Assembly: GCA_963817405.1 (NCBI GenBank)
Contig: CAWFNW010000002.1
Span: forward strand, 434,001-498,000
Source: CAWFNW01 sp963817405
GTDB lineage: Bacteria > Actinomycetota > Coriobacteriia > Anaerosomatales > Anaerosomataceae
Length of the DNA: 64,000 nucleotides
Reading direction: 5' to 3'
The stretch's first letter is position 1. Each line of letters opens with the position of its first letter. Below the pieces are notes generated by a model, which saw only the letters and a list, made by a program, of their open reading frames with translations, did no database searches and was not told the origin of the DNA. Both the position numbers and the translations under genes were made by a program. Positions 57,080 through 64,000 of this stretch are shown in pieces.

Positions 57080-57838
57080 CTACTGGGCGATGAGCCCACC
57101 GTCCACCGGGAACGGTACTCCGGTCACGAACGAGGCCTCGTCCGAGCAGAGGTAGACGACAGCGTCTGCGATCTCCTCGGGCTTGCCCATCCGACCGACG
57201 GGCTCAAGTGCGGTGAAACTCTCCTCAGCCGCCGCGTCACCGCCGGTGATGCGGTCGATCATCTCGGTCTTGATGACGCCGGGACATACCGCATTGACGC
57301 GGATGTTCGCCGTCGCGTACTCAAGCGCCATAGCCTTGGTGAGCTGGATGACGCCGCCCTTCGACGCGCAGTACGCCGGCAGGTTGGCGAACCCGACCAG
57401 GCCCGCGACCGAGGCCGTGTTCACGATCGCGCCGCCACCCTGCGAGGCCATGTGCTTGACCTCGTACTTGCAGCAGTTGAAGACACCTGTGAGATTGATT
57501 GCGATGGTGCGGTCCCAGTTCTCGACGGTGCACTCGCCGCAAGGCGCGAGTGACCCCTCGATGCCGGCGTTGTTGTGTGCGAAGTCGAGATGGCCGTACG
57601 TGGCGACGATACCGTCGATCAGCGCCTCGACCTGGTCGGCTTGGGAAACGTCGACCTTCACGAACATCGCGTCGCTGCCCAACTCCTTGATCATGGCGAC
57701 GGTCTCTTCGCCGCCGGCGACTGAGACGTCAGCCACCACGACCGTGGCGCCCTTCCTCGCAAACGCGAGAGCGGACTGACGTCCGATGCCGCCGGCTGCC
57801 CCGGTGACCAACGCGACCTTGCCGCTGAACGCTCCCAT
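57080..57838 (-). CDS. Short-chain dehydrogenase/reductase
   Basis: A 252-residue classical SDR. The cofactor loop is VALVTGAAGGIGRQSALAFA, an acidic residue after the second strand (VVADVSVAGGEE) favours NAD over NADP, NNAG is in HNNAGIEGSL, and the catalytic Tyr-x-x-x-Lys is YCASKGG with the serine in NTASVAGLVG. It ends in PVDGGLIAQ. It resembles glucose dehydrogenase/3-oxoacyl reductase-type members; the substrate is unknown. The promoter and operator repeats at 57943-58025 show that it is individually regulated. Confidence 0.9.
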   Translation of the reverse strand: MGAFSGKVALVTGAAGGIGRQSALAFARKGATVVVADVSVAGGEETVAMIKELGSDAMFVKVDVSQADQVEALIDGIVATYGHLDFAHNNAGIEGSLAPCGECTVENWDRTIAINLTGVFNCCKYEVKHMASQGGGAIVNTASVAGLVGFANLPAYCASKGGVIQLTKAMALEYATANIRVNAVCPGVIKTEMIDRITGGDAAAEESFTALEPVGRMGKPEEIADAVVYLCSDEASFVTGVPFPVDGGLIAQ

Positions 57839-57897
57839 GTCCTACCCCTTTCTCTCCTTCTCGGAGCCGCGTCCTTCTGCCGGGCGGTTCCAAGACG

Positions 57898-57923
57898 ACT
57901 CCTGCGGGGGAGTCCGCAGGAGT
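57898..57923 (-). other. Leader hairpin of the dehydrogenase gene
   Basis: ACTCCTGCGG (57898-57907) pairs with CCGCAGGAGT (57914-57923), ten base pairs with a six-base loop. It lies in the 5' leader between the predicted transcription start (near 57936) and the start codon at 57838. It might affect mRNA stability or early termination. Confidence 0.5.
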
Positions 57924-57942
57924 ATGTAACTGCGGATAACAA

Positions 57943-57971
57943 AGTATACCCGCGTTAACCAACGGTCTAAA
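57943..57971 (-). promoter_or_regulatory. Promoter of the dehydrogenase gene
   Basis: On the reverse strand TTTAGA (57971-57966) and TATACT (57948-57943) are separated by 17 bases. The -10 is preceded by GGG (GGGTATACT), the same extended box seen elsewhere. The leader to the ATG at 57838 is about 100 bases. The -35 lies inside the first of two repeated palindromic sites. Confidence 0.6.
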
Positions 57972-58025
57972 CCAGCCGCAAGATGTGAGTTGACGGTCTA
58001 GACCAGCCGTAGGTTGTGCGTTGAT
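57961..58025. promoter_or_regulatory. Two direct repeats with palindromic core (operator)
   Basis: A 31-base unit is present twice: CGGTCTAAACCAGCCGCAAG at 57963 and CGGTCTAGACCAGCCGTAGG at 57994. The following bases are also similar (TGTGAGTTGA and TGTGCGTTGA). The core GGTCTAGACC in the second copy is a perfect ten-base palindrome and GGTCTAAACC in the first nearly so. The 31-base period is about three helical turns, placing both sites on one DNA face. The first covers the -35 box, so a dimeric repressor (TetR-like, for example) is likely. No regulator gene adjoins. Confidence 0.55.
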
Positions 58026-58037
58026 CGTGCGCTCGAA

Positions 58038-58058
58038 AGTGTGGCCCAAGGCCACGCT
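58038..58058 (-). terminator. Terminator-like hairpin after the DUF5658-like gene
   Basis: AGTGTGGCC (58038-58046) and GGCCACGCT (58050-58058) form a nine-base-pair stem, including one G-T pair, with a CAA loop. It lies 42 bases past the stop of the reverse-strand gene ending at 58100 and upstream of the dehydrogenase operator. Confidence 0.5.
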
Positions 58059-58099
58059 CAGTGGCGCCGGTTTGGCGTTGGGTCCCTCGCAAGCGGGTC

Positions 58100-58618
58100 C
58101 TAGGCGAGTGTGGAGAGCCCCGCGACGTGGTAGACGAGGAGCGCGGTGTAGACGCCGAGGCTCGCGACCGACAGCTGCAGAGCCCGGCGATAGTGGCGAA
58201 GCCACCAGATGCCCCCAGTGACGAGGATCATGACGCCGAGCTTCACGGCGATCGCAGCCGCCGGTCCCGCATCGAACGCCATGCGCATGACCGGGTTTCC
58301 CTCGGCGGCGCCCAGCGTGAGCTCGTAGCTCGTCAGGCCGAGGTCGATGAGACTCAAGACGTTCAGGAGCACGAGCACTGAGAGGAGCAGCACGCCGCTA
58401 TCCCGGTGCAAACGGAGCATCGGGTCTTCCCGCCGATCGAAGCCGGTTCGGCGCTCGGGCCAGCGCAGCGTGAACTGGTGTGCGGTGCGCCGGTCTACCT
58501 GACGGCGTTCGCTGATCGCTGTGCTCACACGGGCTCCATTTCGCGGAAACGTGGCGACTGTATCATCCCACCGACGGGTCGGCATCGTCCGGAAGTCTGA
58601 AATCGCGCCATTGCTCAC
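58100..58618 (-). CDS. DUF5658-like membrane protein
   Basis: A 172-residue protein. The N-terminal ~70 residues are soluble and arginine-rich (TAISERRQVDRRTAHQFTLRW). Then come three to four membrane helices: VLLLSVLVLLNVLSLIDLGL, AIAVKLGVMILVTGGIWWL and LQLSVASLGVYTALLVYHVA. The NVLSLIDLGLTSYELTLGAA with EGNP segment is typical of DUF5658. Its function is unknown. The GTG start overlaps the stop of the preceding DUF1003-like gene (GTGA), so they are translationally coupled. Start choice beyond this overlap is unsure. Confidence 0.7.
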   Translation of the reverse strand: MSNGAISDFRTMPTRRWDDTVATFPRNGARVSTAISERRQVDRRTAHQFTLRWPERRTGFDRREDPMLRLHRDSGVLLLSVLVLLNVLSLIDLGLTSYELTLGAAEGNPVMRMAFDAGPAAAIAVKLGVMILVTGGIWWLRHYRRALQLSVASLGVYTALLVYHVAGLSTLA

Positions 58619-59055
58619 GGCCTTTCCTGGAGCCGCTTGAGAATCTCGTTGTTCTGGGCCTCCATGCGCGCGTTCTCCTCCCCGCGCTTTGCGATGCCCT
58701 GGAGGATTTCCTCAAGCCGTTCCTCGGCAGCCTTGGTGTTGCGGAACGTGGCCTCGGCCCGCGCGTCAGCCTGCTCGGACTCGAGCTTCTGGCCGAAGAG
58801 GATGACCGCCAGCAAGACGAGCTGGAGGAACGTCTGGGCGACCCACGACACGATCGGCAGCGGCTGGAAGCCCTGGGAGAACGATGCCTGGATGGCCGCG
58901 GGCAGCGAGATGAGCGCGATTGCGGCGAAGAGGTACGCGCACCACATCGTCGCAACGGCATTGGTCACCACTACGCCGAGCTTGCGATTGAACTTCGCGA
59001 TTCCGCCCTCGGCTCCGTGCATCTGGTTGAGGATCTCGTCGTGGTGGACAGCCAT
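58615..59055 (-). CDS. DUF1003 domain membrane protein
   Basis: A 146-residue protein with two central membrane helices (VTNAVATMWCAYLFAAIALI and SWVAQTFLQLVLLAVILFG). It has a long charged C-terminal helix (KLESEQADARAEATFRNTKA, AEERLEEILQGIAKR). The pattern of helix, FQPLPIVSWVAQTFLQLVLL and the ADARAEA segment is close to DUF1003, a small membrane family of unknown role. ATG 59055 is preceded by GAAGAGG. Its stop overlaps the next gene by four bases. Confidence 0.75.
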   Translation of the reverse strand: MAVHHDEILNQMHGAEGGIAKFNRKLGVVVTNAVATMWCAYLFAAIALISLPAAIQASFSQGFQPLPIVSWVAQTFLQLVLLAVILFGQKLESEQADARAEATFRNTKAAEERLEEILQGIAKRGEENARMEAQNNEILKRLQERP

Positions 59056-59100
59056 GTGCGTACACCTCTTCCGTAGACCGATTCGCGCCGGCAGATGGTG

Positions 59101-60021
59101 CTAGAAGCGAGCGGCCAGCCCTGCGGCGACCTCGAGGACGAGCAGCGCCGCGAGGCGCACGGTGCGGCCGTCAGGGGCGTCAGACAGGGCGTCGACCTCG
59201 GTGATGTCGATAGCCCTCACGCGCGCGTCACGCGCCAGCATGTGGGCAAGTTCGCGAAGCTCGTCCGCGGCGATGCCTCCCGGCGCCGCTGCCGGGCACC
59301 CAGGCACTGCGGCTCGGTCGCAGACATCCACGTCGAGGTCGATGTAGACCGGCCGGCCACCGCGCCCCGCCACGGCGAGCGCCTCGCCGGCGATCTCTGC
59401 CATCGGACGGTCGCGGACCTCGGCACGGTGGACGACCGTGATGCCGTGCTCGGCCGCCCGTTTCGCGTAGGCCGCAGAATTCGCGAAGTCCGCGATACCC
59501 ACTTGGACGACGCTCGTGCCCGGTAGTCCGGCTTCGATCAGGCGTCGCACCGGCGAGCCGTTGCTGATCCCGTCGCGGATGTCGTGGTGGGCGTCGACGG
59601 TCACGAGGCCCCACCCCGCGAGGCGATCTCCCGCCATCCCGCGCATCACCGAGTAGGTCACCGAGTTGTCGCCGCCGAGCGCAACAAGGAGCCGGTGGTT
59701 GCCGCTCGCGGCAGCGATCGCGGCACGCACGCACTCCTCGCCGTCAGGGCCGTCCGGATCCGGGATGTCGCCGAGGTCGACAGCGGTCAGCCCTGCCAGG
59801 TCGATGCCCCGGCTCCCGGCGAAGGTGGAGTAGCGCATGAGCGCCTCGCGGACGGCGGCAGGAGTGGCGTGTGCACCGGTGGGAGAGATCGACGACCGGA
59901 AGGCGGGGACGCCGATGAGCGCGAGGTCGGTCTCCGGGGGCGCGACCTCGACGCCCTTGGCAAGCCACAGTCCCGCGCGCGGCCAGAGGGGGTCGTTCGG
60001 GAATGTAGAGGAAGTCACCAC
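59101..60021 (-). CDS. hutG: Formimidoylglutamase (arginase/agmatinase family)
   Basis: About 306 residues of the ureohydrolase fold. Manganese ligands are in LLVALGGDNSVTYSVM, VTVDAHHDIRDGISNGSPVR (DAHHD) and VYIDLDVDVCDRAAVPGCP. ISPTGAHATPAAVREAL and QVGIADFANSAAYAKRAAEH are typical of the formimidoylglutamase branch. It hydrolyses formiminoglutamate to glutamate and formamide, the last step of histidine degradation, and its placement divergent from hutH supports this. GTG 60021 (alternatively 60018) has a GGACGA site. The frame continues upstream to 60096 without family similarity. Confidence 0.85.
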   Translation of the reverse strand: MVTSSTFPNDPLWPRAGLWLAKGVEVAPPETDLALIGVPAFRSSISPTGAHATPAAVREALMRYSTFAGSRGIDLAGLTAVDLGDIPDPDGPDGEECVRAAIAAASGNHRLLVALGGDNSVTYSVMRGMAGDRLAGWGLVTVDAHHDIRDGISNGSPVRRLIEAGLPGTSVVQVGIADFANSAAYAKRAAEHGITVVHRAEVRDRPMAEIAGEALAVAGRGGRPVYIDLDVDVCDRAAVPGCPAAAPGGIAADELRELAHMLARDARVRAIDITEVDALSDAPDGRTVRLAALLVLEVAAGLAARF

Positions 60022-60129
60022 TCGTCCAATCCTCGGCACGGCTGACACGCATTGTGAGAACCTAGTCGAGTATGTACCACCGCACGGTCCTGCCACAGCC
60101 TCATCCGATCGAGAGCGGGCCCAGCGCTC

Positions 60130-61668
60130 ATGGAAGCAACCGTCACCATCGGTCCAGACCGCCTCTCCCCATCCGACGTCATCGCCGTCGCCCGCGGCGG
60201 CGCCTCAGTGGAGATCGCAGCCAGTGCGCTCGAGGCGATCAGGCGGTCGCGCGCCCACGTCGAGCGCCTCGCGGCCTCGGGCGAGCCTGTCTACGGCGTG
60301 AGCACCGGTTTCGGTGCGCTTGCGACGCGCTACATCGAACCTCCGCTCCGGCGCCAGCTGCAGCACTCGCTCGTGCGTTCTCACGCGGCGGGCAGCGGGC
60401 CGTCCATTGAGACTGAGGTCGTGCGCGCTCTCATGCTGCTTCGCCTCTCAACGCTCTGCGCGGGGTTCTCGGGCGTGCGCGCCGAGACGGCACAGGCGTA
60501 CGCCTCGATGCTGAACGCGCACATCACGCCGGGCGTTCCCGAGTACGGGTCCCTGGGCTGTTCGGGGGACTTGGCGCCGCTCGCGCACTGCGCGCTCGCC
60601 ATTACGGGTGAGGGAGACGTCGTCGATGCCTCCGGGCGCCGCCAGTGCGCTGCCGACGCGCTCGAGGCTGCGGGGCTCGCGCCCATCGAGCTCGACGAGA
60701 AGGAGGGCCTTGCGCTCATCAACGGGACCGACGGCATGCTCGGCATGCTCGTTCTTGCGATCGCCGACCTGCACGCGCTGGTACGCGTGGCCGACGTCTC
60801 GGCTGCGATGAGCCTGGAGGCGCTGCTCGGCACCGACGCCGTGATGGCGGCCGACCTCCAAGCGCTGCGGCCGCATCCCGGGCAGGCAGCGTCCGCGCGC
60901 AACATGACGCGGCTCCTCGAAGGCTCGGCGATCATGGCGTCGCACCGCACGGGCGATCGGCGCGTGCAGGACGCCTATTCGCTTCGCTGCGCGCCGCAGG
61001 TCGCCGGTGCCGTGCGCGACACGGTGGCGCACGCGGAGACGGTGGCGGTGCGCGAACTGCACTCGGTCATCGACAACCCGGTGGTCATGCCGGACGGCCG
61101 GACAGAGAGCAACGGCAACTTCCACGGTGCGCCGGTCGCCTACGTGCTGGACTTCCTCGCGATCGCGGCCGCGGACCTCGCATCGATCGCTGAACGCCGC
61201 ACTGACCGCATGCTCGACGTTCACCGCTCGAACGGCCTGCCGCCGTTCCTCGCGGACGACCCGGGCGTGGACTCGGGACTCATGATCGCGCAGTACACGC
61301 AGGCATCGATCGTGAGCGAGCTCAAGCGCCTCGCCGTGCCGGCGAGCGCGGATTCGATCCCTTCCTCGGCCATGCAGGAGGACCACGTCTCGATGGGCTG
61401 GAGCGCCGGGCGGAAACTCAGGCGCTCGGTGGATGGCCTCGCGCGCGTGCTCGCAGTCGAGGTGCTCGCGGCTGCCCGCGCGCTCGACCTGCGTGCGCCG
61501 CTCGAGCCTGCCCCGGGCACCGCCGCGGCACTCGCGGCGGTCCGCGACGTCGTCCGTGGCGTGGGTCCCGACCGTTACTTGGCACCGGAGATCGAAGCGG
61601 TGCATCAGCTGGTCGCCGGCGGCAGTCTGCTCGCCGAGGTCGAGCGTGTGGTCGGGGAGCTGGAGTGA
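60130..61668 (+). CDS. hutH: Histidine ammonia-lyase
   Basis: A 512-residue histidase that deaminates histidine to urocanate. The catalytic MIO prosthetic group is normally formed from Ala-Ser-Gly; here the site reads YGSLGCSGDLAPLAH, so residues 144-146 are Cys-Ser-Gly. Other conserved segments are VYGVSTGFGALATRYI, ALINGTDGMLGMLVLA, QDAYSLRCAPQVAGAVRD and MQEDHVSMGWSAGRKL. Length and order are normal. The ribosome site is weak (GCCCAGCGCTC before ATG 60130). It is divergent from hutG, with about 100 bases between them, and is followed by hutU. Confidence 0.95.
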   Translation: MEATVTIGPDRLSPSDVIAVARGGASVEIAASALEAIRRSRAHVERLAASGEPVYGVSTGFGALATRYIEPPLRRQLQHSLVRSHAAGSGPSIETEVVRALMLLRLSTLCAGFSGVRAETAQAYASMLNAHITPGVPEYGSLGCSGDLAPLAHCALAITGEGDVVDASGRRQCAADALEAAGLAPIELDEKEGLALINGTDGMLGMLVLAIADLHALVRVADVSAAMSLEALLGTDAVMAADLQALRPHPGQAASARNMTRLLEGSAIMASHRTGDRRVQDAYSLRCAPQVAGAVRDTVAHAETVAVRELHSVIDNPVVMPDGRTESNGNFHGAPVAYVLDFLAIAAADLASIAERRTDRMLDVHRSNGLPPFLADDPGVDSGLMIAQYTQASIVSELKRLAVPASADSIPSSAMQEDHVSMGWSAGRKLRRSVDGLARVLAVEVLAAARALDLRAPLEPAPGTAAALAAVRDVVRGVGPDRYLAPEIEAVHQLVAGGSLLAEVERVVGELE

Positions 61669-61711
61669 TGAGCGGTCGATCGGCGTCGGCCGCGCGGGAC
61701 GGAGGCACAGC

Positions 61712-63397
61712 ATGACCTCAGGACCGCGACCGGTGCGTGCGCCGCGGGGCTCGGCACTCACCGCGAAAGGGTGGCCGCAGGAGGCCGCCCTGCGCATGCT
61801 CATGAACAACCTCGACGCCGAGGTAGCCGAGCGTCCTGACGACCTCGTCGTCTACGGCGGCACGGGCAAGGCGGCGCGCTCCTGGGAGGCGTTCGACGCG
61901 CTTGTCCGCACGCTCACGACGCTCAAGGCCGACGAGACGATGCTCGTGCAGTCGGGCAAGCCGGTGGGCGTCATGCAGACGCATGAATGGGCGCCGCGCG
62001 TGCTCATCGCGAACAGCAACCTCGTCGGCGACTGGGCGACCTGGCCCGAGTTCCGGCGGCTGGAGGCACTCGGCCTCACGATGTACGGCCAGATGACTGC
62101 CGGCTCGTGGATCTACATCGGTACGCAGGGGATCCTGCAGGGCACCTACGAGACGTTGGCCGCGGTGGCCGCCAAGCGCTTCGGCGGTTCGCTTGCGGGC
62201 ACGCTGACCGTCACCGGCGGTTGTGGCGGGATGGGCGGCGCCCAGCCACTCGCGGTGACCATGAACGGTGGTGCCGTGCTCGTGGTCGACGTCGACGCTG
62301 GACGCCTGGAGCGCCGCGTGCACGACCGCTATCTCGACGAGTGGACGAGCGACCTCGACGACGCCGTCGAGCGGGTACTGGCTGCCAAGTGCGCGCGCCG
62401 AGCGCTCTCGGTGGGACTCGAGGGCAACTGCGCGCAGGTGCTGCCGGAGCTCCTGCGCCGCGGTGTCGAGGTCGACGTCGTGACGGACCAGACCTCGGCG
62501 CACGACCCGCTCAGCTACCTGCCGCTTGGCATCAGCGTCGCGGACTGGCACGCGGAGGCCGAGCGCGACCCCGAGGGCTTCACCGAGCGCGCTCGCGCTT
62601 CGATGGCGGTGCACGTCGAGGCGATGGTGGGCTTCATGGACGCCGGCGCCGAGGTCTTCGACTACGGCAACTCGATCCGGGCTGAGGCCGAGCTTGGTGG
62701 CTACGGTCGCGCGTGGGCGTTTCCGGGCTTCGTGCCTGCCTACATCCGGCCGCTCTTCTGCGAAGGCAAGGGGCCCTTCCGCTGGGTGGCGCTCTCCGGC
62801 GAGGCAGCCGACATCCACGCGACCGACGCCGCGATCCTCGAGCTCTTTCCCGAGAACGACCCGCTTCGCCGCTGGATCACCCAGGCAGGCGAAAAGGTTG
62901 CCTTCCAGGGGCTTCCGGCCCGCATCTGCTGGCTTGGCTATGGAGAGCGCGACCGCGCAGGCCTGCGCTTCAACGAGATGGTGGCTGACGGCCGACTGAA
63001 GGCGCCGATCGTCATCGGGCGCGACCACCTGGACTGCGGCTCGGTCGCCTCGCCCTACCGCGAGACCGAGGCGATGCTCGACGGCAGCGACGCCATCGCG
63101 GACTGGCCGGTCCTGAACGCGCTCGTGAACGTGGCCTCCGGCGCCTCGTGGGTCTCGTTCCACCATGGCGGTGGCGTGGGCATCGGGCGCTCGCTCCACG
63201 CGGGGCAGGTGAGCGTCGCTGACGGGACACCGCTCGCCGCGCAGAAGCTCGCACGCGTGCTCACCAACGACCCCGGCATGGGCATCATCCGCCACGTCGA
63301 CGCGGGCTACGACCGCGCGGTCGAGATCGCGGAGGAGCGCGGCGTGAGGATTCCCATGCGTGAAGGCGATGCGTCCGAGGGGGCGCCGAGCCGGTGA
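61712..63397 (+). CDS. hutU: Urocanate hydratase
   Basis: A 561-residue urocanase that converts urocanate to imidazolonepropionate with tightly bound NAD. Conserved blocks include MLMNNLDAEVAERPDDLVVY, SGKPVGVMQTHEWAPRVLIA, GTLTVTGGCGGMGGAQPLAV, VTDQTSAHDPLSYLPLGIS and the active-site cysteine in GRDHLDCGSVASPYRETEAM. GGAGG precedes ATG 61712. Only about 43 bases separate it from hutH. Its stop overlaps the hutI start by GTGA, so the genes form a hutHUI operon. Confidence 0.96.
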   Translation: MTSGPRPVRAPRGSALTAKGWPQEAALRMLMNNLDAEVAERPDDLVVYGGTGKAARSWEAFDALVRTLTTLKADETMLVQSGKPVGVMQTHEWAPRVLIANSNLVGDWATWPEFRRLEALGLTMYGQMTAGSWIYIGTQGILQGTYETLAAVAAKRFGGSLAGTLTVTGGCGGMGGAQPLAVTMNGGAVLVVDVDAGRLERRVHDRYLDEWTSDLDDAVERVLAAKCARRALSVGLEGNCAQVLPELLRRGVEVDVVTDQTSAHDPLSYLPLGISVADWHAEAERDPEGFTERARASMAVHVEAMVGFMDAGAEVFDYGNSIRAEAELGGYGRAWAFPGFVPAYIRPLFCEGKGPFRWVALSGEAADIHATDAAILELFPENDPLRRWITQAGEKVAFQGLPARICWLGYGERDRAGLRFNEMVADGRLKAPIVIGRDHLDCGSVASPYRETEAMLDGSDAIADWPVLNALVNVASGASWVSFHHGGGVGIGRSLHAGQVSVADGTPLAAQKLARVLTNDPGMGIIRHVDAGYDRAVEIAEERGVRIPMREGDASEGAPSR

Positions 63398-64000
63398 CCG
63401 CGACGCTGATCACCGGCATCGGCGAACTCGTCACGTGCGATGCGGCGCGGGGTGACGGAAGCCCGCTCGGCATCCTGCATGACGCGGCGCTCGTGACGGA
63501 GCACGGTCGCGTTGCGTGGCTCGGGCCCGCCTCCGTCGCGCCCGCCGCGGACGAGCGCGTGGACGTGGGAGGCCGCTCGGTCATCCCGGGCTTCGTCGAC
63601 AGCCACACGCACCTCGTCTTCGCCGGCGAACGTTCCGCTGAGTTCGCTGCGCGGATGGCCGGGGACCCGTACACCGGCGGCGGCATCATGACGACGGTCG
63701 CCGCGACGCGCGCGGCCACGACCGGGGAGCTTCGCGCCAACGCCCGCCGTTTGCTGGCGGAGATGACGGCTTCTGGCACGACCACCGTCGAGGTCAAGAG
63801 CGGCTACGGGTTGACCGTCGCCGACGAGCGCCGGCTGCTGGAAGTCGCGCGCGAGTTCACCCGCGAGACGACGTTCCTCGGAGCGCACGTCGTGCCCGCT
63901 GAGTATGCGGACGATCGCGCGGGGTACGTGGCGCTCGTTGTGGGCGAGATGCTCGAGGCATGTGCCCCGCTCGCACGGTGGGTCGATGTGTTCAGCGACA
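63394..64000 (+). CDS. hutI: Imidazolonepropionase, partial (N-terminal part)
   Basis: The frame opens at GTG 63394, overlapping the hutU stop, and runs off the window after about 202 codons. The visible part has the amidohydrolase N-terminal beta domain and the metal-binding VIPGFVDSHTHLVFAGERSA (HxH). GGGIMTTVAATRAATTGEL and SGTTTVEVKSGYGLTVADER follow, then FLGAHVVPAEYADDRAGYV. These are specific to imidazolonepropionase, the third step of histidine catabolism. The C-terminal half, with the remaining metal ligands, is outside the window. Confidence 0.95.
   Translation, partial: MTATLITGIGELVTCDAARGDGSPLGILHDAALVTEHGRVAWLGPASVAPAADERVDVGGRSVIPGFVDSHTHLVFAGERSAEFAARMAGDPYTGGGIMTTVAATRAATTGELRANARRLLAEMTASGTTTVEVKSGYGLTVADERRLLEVAREFTRETTFLGAHVVPAEYADDRAGYVALVVGEMLEACAPLARWVDVFSD

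Noticed and set aside
57961..58025. The two similar units as the start of a CRISPR array
   Set aside because: There are only two units, back to back with no spacers, and the palindromic core and position at a promoter fit operators.
60448..61809. A 453-codon reverse frame opposite hutH
   Set aside because: Antisense shadow of a well conserved enzyme with no independent start signals.

Overview
The window is a gene-dense, GC-rich chromosomal segment of about 66 protein genes, with no rRNA, complete tRNA, IS element or CRISPR array visible. Start codons are ATG, GTG, some TTG and possibly CTG, with GGAGG-type ribosome sites. Many gene pairs are coupled by ATGA/GTGA overlaps. The content (Kdp potassium pump, three DegV proteins, dodecin, UbiB kinase, MenA, actinobacterial-type Hut enzymes, ADP-forming acetyl-CoA synthetase) suggests a deep-branching actinobacterium, perhaps of the Coriobacteriia or a related anaerobic/microaerophilic lineage. 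That placement is an inference from gene content and was not tested by phylogeny.

Layout. 1-2640: a DUF488 protein, an AlkA-type DNA glycosylase, a ferritin-like protein, then a decayed stretch with a tRNA 3'-end remnant and two fused gene fragments. 2645-7985: M19 dipeptidase, a DUF1611 protein, an SRPBCC protein, a small unknown, and a fused ADP-forming acyl-CoA synthetase. 8086-16284: a potassium (Kdp) locus in which KdpD is split. The kinase half and KdpE lie upstream of a small hydrophobic peptide gene and kdpFABC, and the KdpD N-terminal sensor is a separate gene at the far end. 16274-17331: a HIRAN-like protein coupled to an endonuclease V gene lacking its N-terminal catalytic part. 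17478-21941: an ABC exporter, then a YtfJ-like protein, a dual-specificity-like phosphatase and a lipid kinase. 21964-26151: a hydrolase, a zinc metallopeptidase, an NAD(P)-binding protein, and a PadR regulator with its membrane protein.

26190-31711: a 1408-residue pyruvate,phosphate-dikinase-like protein that stops right after the phospho-histidine domain, followed by an enlarged, divergent GAPDH. These are the most unusual genes here. 31722-38990: a flippase-like membrane protein, a glycosyltransferase, a small acidic protein downstream of a B12-type radical SAM enzyme, and two FAD oxidoreductases. 39073-45285: dodecin, UbiB kinase, a His-rich PadR regulator, a secreted RlpA-like protein, MsrA, DegV, SRPBCC and GlsB-type proteins. 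45556-48653: a complete polar amino-acid ABC importer. 48583-55023: two more DegV proteins, citrate synthase, a hemerythrin, a PAS-like protein and an orphan binding protein. 55069-59055: MenA, Rieske and cupredoxin proteins, a dehydrogenase with a readable promoter/operator, and two membrane proteins. 59101-64000: histidine degradation genes, with hutG divergent from hutH-hutU-hutI and hutI cut by the window end.

A recurrent promoter element, GGGTAnnnT, precedes many genes. In at least two, and perhaps three, cases it lies 6-7 bases before an ATG, which suggests leaderless transcripts.
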